A stretch of DNA of 64,000 nucleotides from Pseudomonas fortuita. Lineage in GTDB: Bacteria; Pseudomonadota; Gammaproteobacteria; Pseudomonadales; Pseudomonadaceae. The position numbers and the translations under genes were made by a program. Each line of letters begins with the position of its first letter. Position 1 is the stretch's first letter. The notes beneath the pieces are model-generated. The model had not been told where the DNA came from and searched no databases. It saw only the letters and a program-made list of their open reading frames with translations. The stretch spans positions 124,001 to 188,000 of the forward strand of contig NZ_CP114035.2 in NCBI RefSeq assembly GCF_026898135.2. Direction: 5' to 3'. Positions 58,122 through 64,000 of the stretch are shown here, piece after piece.

Positions 58122-61100
58122 ATGAGCAGCGTTGTAGCCATCGTCAAAAGCATTGTCGGCCAGGTTATTGCGGTATCCCCAGAGGGTATTCGCCGTGTGC
58201 TCATCGAAGGGGACCGCCTGTTGGCAGGTGAGGAAGTACTCACTGGCCCGGGTGGCGCAGTTACTCTTGAGCTGGCCGATGGCCGTCTGCTTGACCTTGG
58301 CCGTGACAGCCAGTGGAGTGCCGATGCGCCCGACAGCAGCACCGACCTGAGCCAGGCGACCGCACAGGCCGCACCGTCGGTGGAAGAACTGCAACAGGCG
58401 ATCGCTGCAGGTGTCGACCCGACTACCGAGCTTGAGGCCACCGCAGCCGGCCCGTCCGCAGCGGGCGGCGGCGCGCTGGGCGGTGGTCACAGCTTTGTGA
58501 TGCTGGAGGAAACCGCGGGCCGGGTAGACGCTACCGTCGGGTTCCCGACGCAAGGGCTGGGCTTTGCTGGCGCGCTCGATAGTGAAGAGGTTGGCTTGCT
58601 GGATACCACCAGCAACAACCAGGTGACTACGCCGACGACAGGCACCAACGTTGCTACCGACCTTATTCTTGGCGCCACTCCTTCCATCAGCGAAGCGGGT
58701 GGCGTAATCGTCTATACCGCTACGGTTGGCCAAGCGCCGACCACCAACCTGATCGTCACCCTGTCTAACGGTGCCGTTATCGTCATCCCGGCCGGGCAGA
58801 CCAGCGGCAGCGTCAATGTCGTGGTTCCGGCAAATGACACGCCGTATATCGACGGTGGCCAGATCTCGGCAACTGTAACGGGTACCACCGGTGGCAACGG
58901 CCTGACGGTGACTGTGCCGCAAGCGCCGGCGGTTACCCAGGTTACCGATACCATCGACACCACCACTGCGACACTGACGGCGAATCCGTCGGTGACCGAG
59001 GGCGGTGTGATTACCTACACCGTGACCCTGAGCAACCCTGCCCAGACGCCGGTAACCGTTACTCTGTCCAATGGCCAGACCATCACCGTTGAGGCGGGCA
59101 AGACCCAGGGCAGCGTCGACTTCCAGACGCCGGCGAACGACGTCTACAACAACGGTTCGACTGTAAGCACAACCATAACCGGCGCTTCCGGTGGCAACTT
59201 CGAGCAGCTGACGCCGAATCCGACCCCGGCGCAGACCACGATCAACGATTCGGTAGATACCACCACTGCGACCCTGACCGCTTCGCCAAGCGTCACTGAA
59301 GGTGGCGTGATCACCTACACCGTGACCCTGAGCAACCCTGCCCAGACGCCAGTGACTGTGACCCTGTCCAACGGCCAGACCATCACTGTTGAAGCGGGCA
59401 AGACCCAAGGCAGCGTTGACTTCCAGACCCCGGCGAACGACGTCTACAACAACGGCTCGACCGTCAGCACAACTATTACTGGCGCTACCGGTGGTAACTT
59501 CGAACAGCTGACCCCGAATCCGACCCCGGCGCAGACCACGATCAACGATTCGGTCGACACTACCACTGCGACCCTGACCGCTTCGCCAAGCGTCACTGAA
59601 GGTGGCGTCATCACCTACACCGTGACCCTGAGCAACCCTGCCCAGACGCCAGTGACTGTGACCCTGTCCAACGGCCAGACCATCACCGTTGAGGCGGGCA
59701 AGACCCAGGGCAGCGTCGACTTCCAGACGCCGGCGAACGACGTTTACAACAACGGTTCGACTGTAAGCACAACCATAACCGGCGCTTCCGGTGGCAACTT
59801 CGAGCAGCTGACGCCGAATCCGACCCCGGCGCAGACCACGATCAACGATTCGGTCGACACCACCACTGCGACCCTGACCGCTTCGCCAAGCGTCACTGAA
59901 GGTGGCGTAATCACCTACACCGTGACCCTGAGCAACCCTGCCCAGACACCGGTAACCGTGACCCTGTCCAACGGCCAGATCATCACTGTTGAAGCGGGCA
60001 AGACCCAAGGCAGCGTTGACTTCCAGACCCCGGCGAACGACGTCTACAACAACGGCTCGACCGTCAGCACAACTATTACTGGCGCTACCGGTGGTAACTT
60101 CGAACAGCTGACCCCGAATCCGACCCCGGCGCAGACCACGATCAACGATTCGGTCGACACCACCACTGCGACCCTGACCGCTTCGCCAAGCGTCACTGAA
60201 GGTGGCGTGATCACCTACACCGTGACCCTGAGCAACCCTGCCCAGACGCCGGTAACCGTGACCCTGTCCAATGGCCAGACCATCACCGTTGAAGCCGGCA
60301 AAACCCAGGGCAGCGTTGATTTCCAGACCCCGGCGAACGACGTCTACAACAACGGTTCGACTGTAAGCACAACCATAACCGGCGCTTCCGGTGGCAACTT
60401 CGAGCAGCTGACGCCGAATCCGACCCCGGCTCAGACCACGATCAACGATTCAGTAGACACCACCACCGCAACGCTGACGGCGAACCCGTCGGTGACCGAA
60501 GGCGGTGTCATCACCTACACCGTGACCCTGAGCAACCCTGCCCAGACGCCGGTAACCGTGACCCTGTCCAATGGCCAGACCATCACCGTTGAAGCCGGCA
60601 AAACCCAGGGCAGCGTTGATTTCCAGACCCCGGCGAACGACGTCTACAACAACGGTTCGACTGTAAGCACAACCATAACCGGCGCTTCCGGTGGCAACTT
60701 CGAGCAGCTGACGCCGAACCCGACCCCGGCTCAGACCACGATCAACGATTCAGTAGACACCACCACCGCAACGCTGACCGCGAACCCGTCGGTGACCGAA
60801 GGTGGTGTCATCACCTACACCGTGACTCTGAGCAACCCTGCCCAGACGCCGGTAACCGTGACCCTGTCCAATGGCCAGACCATCACTGTTGAAGCCGGCA
60901 AGACCCAAGGCAGCGTTGATTTCCAGACCCCGGCGAACGACGTCTACAACAACGGTTCGACTGTCAGCGTCACCATCGAGAACGCCACGGGCGGTAACTT
61001 CGAGCAGTTGACCCCGAATCCGACCCCGGCGCAGACCACGATCAACGATTCGGTCGACACCACCACTGCGACCCTGACCGCTTCGCCAAGCGTCACTGAA

Positions 61101-64000
61101 GGTGGCGTGATCACCTACACCGTGACCCTGAGCAACCCTGCCCAGACGCCGGTAACCGTGACCCTGTCCAATGGCCAGACCATCACTGTTGAAGCCGGCA
61201 AGACCCAAGGCAGCGTTGACTTCCAGACCCCGGCGAACGACGTCTACAACAACGGTTCGACTGTAAGCACAACCATAACCGGCGCTTCCGGTGGCAACTT
61301 CGAGCAGCTGACGCCGAACCCGACCCCGGCTCAGACCACGATCAACGATTCAGTAGACACCACCACCGCAACGCTGACGGCGAACCCGTCGGTGACCGAA
61401 GGCGGCGTCATCACCTACACCGTGACCCTGAGCAACCCTGCCCAGACGCCGGTAACCGTGACCCTGTCCAACGGCCAGACCATCACTGTTGAAGCGGGCA
61501 AGACCCAAGGCAGCGTTGATTTCCAGACCCCGGCGAACGACGTCTACAACAACGGTTCGACTGTCAGCGTCACCATCGAGAACGCCACGGGCGGTAACTT
61601 CGAGCAGTTGACCCCGAATCCGACCCCGGCTCAGACCACGATCAACGATTCGGTCGACACCACCACCGCAACGCTGACGGCGAACCCGTCGGTGACCGAA
61701 GGCGGTGTCATCACCTACACCGTGACCCTGAGCAACCCTGCCCAGACGCCGGTAACCGTGACCCTGTCCAACGGCCAGACCATCACTGTTGAAGCGGGCA
61801 AGACCCAAGGCAGCGTTGATTTCCAGACCCCGGCGAACGACGTCTATAACAACGGTTCGACTGTTAGCGTCACCATCGAGAACGCCACCGGCGGCAACTT
61901 CGAGCAGCTGACCCCGAATCCGACTCCAGCCTCGACTGTCATCAATGACAGCGTTGATACTGTCACCGTAAGCATCGTCAGCAATGGCAATGTGACCGAA
62001 GACCAGCAACCTTCCTTTACTGTGAAAGTAAGCCAGGCGCTGGATCGTCCGTTGACCGTCACTCTGTCGAACGGAGACACCGTGACGATCGAAGCCGGTA
62101 AGACCGAAGTCGAGTACAAGACTCCGGCTCAGGGTGATGACGTCTATCACGACGCTGGCTCCATCACCCTCAGCGTTACCGACGCTACCGTTCCAGGTGC
62201 CACTTTCGAGAACCTGGCCTTGGGTGGTCCAGCTACCGTTGAGATCTCGGACACTATCAGTGAAGTTGTGGCTAAGCTGACCGCCACCCCTTCGGTGACC
62301 GAAGGCGGCGAGATCACCTACACGATCACGCTGACCAACAAAGACGGCCTGCCGATCAACAACCACGGCGCCCTGACCTTCACGCTGAGCGACGGCAAGA
62401 CCGTCATCACCGTGCCGGCCAACGGCACCAGCGGTTCGATCACCGTGACTGCTCCGGACAACGTTTACGTTGGCAGCAATACCCCGGTGGTACAGTCGAT
62501 CGCAACTGTTGCTGGCGCTGATGTCGGCAAGTTCGAACAGCTGACCCTGGACAAGACGCCGGTCAGCACAACCGTTACCGATGAGCCAGGTACTCCGGGC
62601 AACCCAGGCGGCAACAACGAAGGTGACTTGGTCAAAGTAACCATCACTGCCGACCAGACTTCGGTGGCCGAGAACGTCAAACCGACGTTCACCGTGCACA
62701 TCAACCAGCCGCTGGAGCACGACCTGGTCGTGACCCTGAGCAACAATGCCACGGTGACCATCAAGGCCGGCGAAACCAGTGCACCGTACGAGCACGCGGC
62801 GCAGGGCGATGACGTTTACCAGGATGCTGGCGAAATCACCCTGGGCATCAAGTCGGCGGTAGACGCTACCGGTGCTGCCTTCGAGAACCTGCAGTTGGGT
62901 GGTGATGCTTCGGTCAAAGTGACCGACACCATCGACGAAGTGGTAGCCAAGCTGACTGCGACGCCTTCGGTTACCGAAGGCGGCGAGATCACCTACACCA
63001 TCACGCTGACCAACAAAGACGGTCTGCCGATCAACAACCATTCGGCGCTATATTTCAAGCTGACCGATGGCACCACCGTTGTCGTCGCGGCCAACAGCAC
63101 CACCGGCTCGGCCACTGTAACCGCCCCGGATAACGTCTATGTCGGTGCTAACGAGCCGGTGGTCAACGCCATCGACGCGGTCAGCGGCGCGGACGCGTGG
63201 AAGTTTGAAAACCTGAACTTGGACAAGACCCCGGTCAGCACCCAGGTTACCGACGAGCCAGGCACCCCTGGCAACGAAGGTGACATCGTCAAAGTCACCA
63301 TCACCGCTGACCAGGTATCGGTGGCCGAGAACGTCAAACCGACGTTCACCGTGCACATCAACCAGCCTCTGGAGCACGACCTGGTCGTGACCCTGAGCAA
63401 CAATGCCACGGTGACCATCAAGGCCGGCGAAACCAGTGCACCGTACGAGCACGCGGCGCAGGGCGATGACGTTTACCAGGATGCTGGCGAAATCACCCTG
63501 GGCATCAAGTCGGCGGTAGACGCTACCGGTGCTGCCTTTGAGAACCTGCAGTTGGGTGGTGATGCTTCGGTCAAAGTGACCGACACCATCGACGAAGTGG
63601 TAGCCAAGCTGACTGCGACGCCTTCGGTTACCGAAGGTGGCGAGATCACCTACACCATCACGCTGACCAACAAAGACGGTCTGCCGATCAACAACCATTC
63701 GGCGCTATATTTCAAGCTGACCGATGGCACCACCGTTGTCGTCGCGGCCAACAGCACCACGGGCTCGGCCACTGCAACCGCCCCGGATAACGTGTATGTC
63801 GGTACTAACCAGCCGGTGGTCAATGCCATCGATGCTGTCAGCGGCGCGGATGCGTGGAAGTTCGAAAACCTGAATCTGGACAAGACCCCGGTCAGCACCC
63901 AGGTTACCGACGAACCAGGCACCCCAGGCAACGAAGGCGACCTGGTCAAGGTCACCATCACCGCCGACCAGACTTCGGTGGCGGAAAACGTCAAACCGAC
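58122..64000 (+). CDS. lapA: Giant surface adhesin LapA (5' part, continues past the window)
   Basis: The reading frame starts at ATG 58122 (GGAGAG site 6 bp upstream) and stays open to the window end, about 1960 residues. Residues 1-106 form the retention module that plugs the outer-membrane pore. Residues 107-110 are TAAG, the LapG cleavage site (58440-58451), in an Ala/Gly-rich linker. After one divergent repeat come ten near-identical 100-residue Ig-like repeats (58946-61945) and then 219-residue repeats. The C-terminal calcium-binding and type I secretion parts lie outside. Composition is Thr/Val/Asn-rich and nearly Cys-free. Exported by LapBC, it anchors biofilms. Confidence 0.97.
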   Translation, partial: MSSVVAIVKSIVGQVIAVSPEGIRRVLIEGDRLLAGEEVLTGPGGAVTLELADGRLLDLGRDSQWSADAPDSSTDLSQATAQAAPSVEELQQAIAAGVDPTTELEATAAGPSAAGGGALGGGHSFVMLEETAGRVDATVGFPTQGLGFAGALDSEEVGLLDTTSNNQVTTPTTGTNVATDLILGATPSISEAGGVIVYTATVGQAPTTNLIVTLSNGAVIVIPAGQTSGSVNVVVPANDTPYIDGGQISATVTGTTGGNGLTVTVPQAPAVTQVTDTIDTTTATLTANPSVTEGGVITYTVTLSNPAQTPVTVTLSNGQTITVEAGKTQGSVDFQTPANDVYNNGSTVSTTITGASGGNFEQLTPNPTPAQTTINDSVDTTTATLTASPSVTEGGVITYTVTLSNPAQTPVTVTLSNGQTITVEAGKTQGSVDFQTPANDVYNNGSTVSTTITGATGGNFEQLTPNPTPAQTTINDSVDTTTATLTASPSVTEGGVITYTVTLSNPAQTPVTVTLSNGQTITVEAGKTQGSVDFQTPANDVYNNGSTVSTTITGASGGNFEQLTPNPTPAQTTINDSVDTTTATLTASPSVTEGGVITYTVTLSNPAQTPVTVTLSNGQIITVEAGKTQGSVDFQTPANDVYNNGSTVSTTITGATGGNFEQLTPNPTPAQTTINDSVDTTTATLTASPSVTEGGVITYTVTLSNPAQTPVTVTLSNGQTITVEAGKTQGSVDFQTPANDVYNNGSTVSTTITGASGGNFEQLTPNPTPAQTTINDSVDTTTATLTANPSVTEGGVITYTVTLSNPAQTPVTVTLSNGQTITVEAGKTQGSVDFQTPANDVYNNGSTVSTTITGASGGNFEQLTPNPTPAQTTINDSVDTTTATLTANPSVTEGGVITYTVTLSNPAQTPVTVTLSNGQTITVEAGKTQGSVDFQTPANDVYNNGSTVSVTIENATGGNFEQLTPNPTPAQTTINDSVDTTTATLTASPSVTEGGVITYTVTLSNPAQTPVTVTLSNGQTITVEAGKTQGSVDFQTPANDVYNNGSTVSTTITGASGGNFEQLTPNPTPAQTTINDSVDTTTATLTANPSVTEGGVITYTVTLSNPAQTPVTVTLSNGQTITVEAGKTQGSVDFQTPANDVYNNGSTVSVTIENATGGNFEQLTPNPTPAQTTINDSVDTTTATLTANPSVTEGGVITYTVTLSNPAQTPVTVTLSNGQTITVEAGKTQGSVDFQTPANDVYNNGSTVSVTIENATGGNFEQLTPNPTPASTVINDSVDTVTVSIVSNGNVTEDQQPSFTVKVSQALDRPLTVTLSNGDTVTIEAGKTEVEYKTPAQGDDVYHDAGSITLSVTDATVPGATFENLALGGPATVEISDTISEVVAKLTATPSVTEGGEITYTITLTNKDGLPINNHGALTFTLSDGKTVITVPANGTSGSITVTAPDNVYVGSNTPVVQSIATVAGADVGKFEQLTLDKTPVSTTVTDEPGTPGNPGGNNEGDLVKVTITADQTSVAENVKPTFTVHINQPLEHDLVVTLSNNATVTIKAGETSAPYEHAAQGDDVYQDAGEITLGIKSAVDATGAAFENLQLGGDASVKVTDTIDEVVAKLTATPSVTEGGEITYTITLTNKDGLPINNHSALYFKLTDGTTVVVAANSTTGSATVTAPDNVYVGANEPVVNAIDAVSGADAWKFENLNLDKTPVSTQVTDEPGTPGNEGDIVKVTITADQVSVAENVKPTFTVHINQPLEHDLVVTLSNNATVTIKAGETSAPYEHAAQGDDVYQDAGEITLGIKSAVDATGAAFENLQLGGDASVKVTDTIDEVVAKLTATPSVTEGGEITYTITLTNKDGLPINNHSALYFKLTDGTTVVVAANSTTGSATATAPDNVYVGTNQPVVNAIDAVSGADAWKFENLNLDKTPVSTQVTDEPGTPGNEGDLVKVTITADQTSVAENVKP
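58440..58451 (+). other. LapG cleavage site (TAAG) in LapA
   Basis: The codons ACC GCA GCC GGC encode Thr107-Ala-Ala-Gly110. In the family, LapG cuts between the two alanines, and the position matches P. fluorescens LapA. Confidence 0.88.
58946..61945 (+). repeat. Ten tandem 300-bp repeats in lapA (type A)
   Basis: The period is exactly 300 bp (100 codons), seen in the phase of DTTTATLTA..SPSVTEGG at about 58957, 59257 and so on to 61657. Units differ by few bases and fall into variants: ANPS or ASPS at the start, and GASGG, GATGG or ENATGG near the end. An eleventh, divergent copy precedes them (about 58660-58945). Confidence 0.95.
62634..64000 (+). repeat. 657-bp repeats in lapA (type B)
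   Basis: Copies begin at 62634, 63291 and 63948 (VKVTITADQ), with a period of 657 bp (219 codons). A divergent first unit occupies about 61946-62633. The third copy is cut by the window end. Copies at 62634 and 63291 are almost identical over long stretches. Confidence 0.93.

Noticed and set aside
57951..60008. 685-residue minus-strand reading frame across the lapA start, and similar ones at 60750-61208, 61350-63041 and 63048-63698
   Set aside because: They are antisense to lapA, repeat with its 300-bp and 657-bp periods, and have Gly/Arg/His-rich composition from mirrored codons. The lapA frame on the plus strand is the real one.
58946..61945. Regular 300-bp spacing considered as a CRISPR or satellite array
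   Set aside because: The repeats are coding, in frame, contiguous without spacers and encode Ig-like adhesin modules.

Overview
The window is a stretch of chromosome from a Pseudomonas of the P. putida group. The 16S rRNA gene, the codon and GC style, the paired REP elements, the kinB-algB and lap loci, and the gene order (cytochrome c4, dsbA, a phosphatase-family protein, a diguanylate cyclase, an AmpD-type amidase, kinB, algB) all fit that group. There are no prophages, insertion sequences, transposases or CRISPR arrays; it reads as core genome with a few poorly characterised islands.

Layout. 1-7300: two c-type cytochromes, DsbA, an endonuclease/phosphatase-family protein, a GGDEF diguanylate cyclase, a lipoprotein amidase and a redox-type CSS-EAL phosphodiesterase. 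7315-12614: the kinB-algB two-component pair (minus strand), then a rightward cluster of envelope genes (BON-domain protein, a small membrane protein, DUF1328 protein, Ivy-type lysozyme inhibitor) with two good sigma-54 promoters. 12615-16155: a long, strongly structured intergenic region, gltP, and an SpmA-SpmB fusion protein. 16137-19632: an MCE/Mla-type lipid transport operon with a STAS-fused permease. 19746-26429: membrane and transport genes (DUF5924, M16 peptidase, Na/Pi cotransporter, TerC, CitMHS). 26696-30753: a GFA enzyme, a DUF4105 protein with a zinc-protease-like motif, three tandem secreted DUF2388 paralogues and a DUF1127 protein. 31127-39607: succinate CoA-transferase, the three-gene pnt transhydrogenase operon, and gcdR/gcdH/gcdG for glutarate (lysine) catabolism.

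39690-45632 is a complete rrn operon: three tandem promoters, boxA, 16S, tRNA-Ile, tRNA-Ala, 23S and two identical 5S genes, each with its own terminator. 45652-49696 (minus strand) is a cell-surface signalling iron-uptake unit: FecI-type sigma factor with a Fur box, FecR-type regulator and STN-bearing TonB receptor. A GntR/FCD regulator follows.

50788-64000 is the Lap biofilm adhesion system. LapD (degenerate GGDEF-EAL c-di-GMP receptor) controls LapG (periplasmic cysteine protease). LapB and LapC form the type I secretion inner-membrane parts. LapA is the giant adhesin, and it runs off the right end of the window. In LapA I see the N-terminal retention module, the TAAG LapG cleavage site, ten near-identical 100-residue repeats and the start of a second, 219-residue repeat family. 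The c-di-GMP enzymes at the left end could in principle feed this switch.

The least explained parts are the structured RNA-like region before gltP, the DUF2388/DUF4105 cluster, the sigma-54-controlled genes beside algB, and a cluster of ACAGT/ACTGT motifs before the DUF1127 gene. I found no clear case of a wholly new defence or mobile system.
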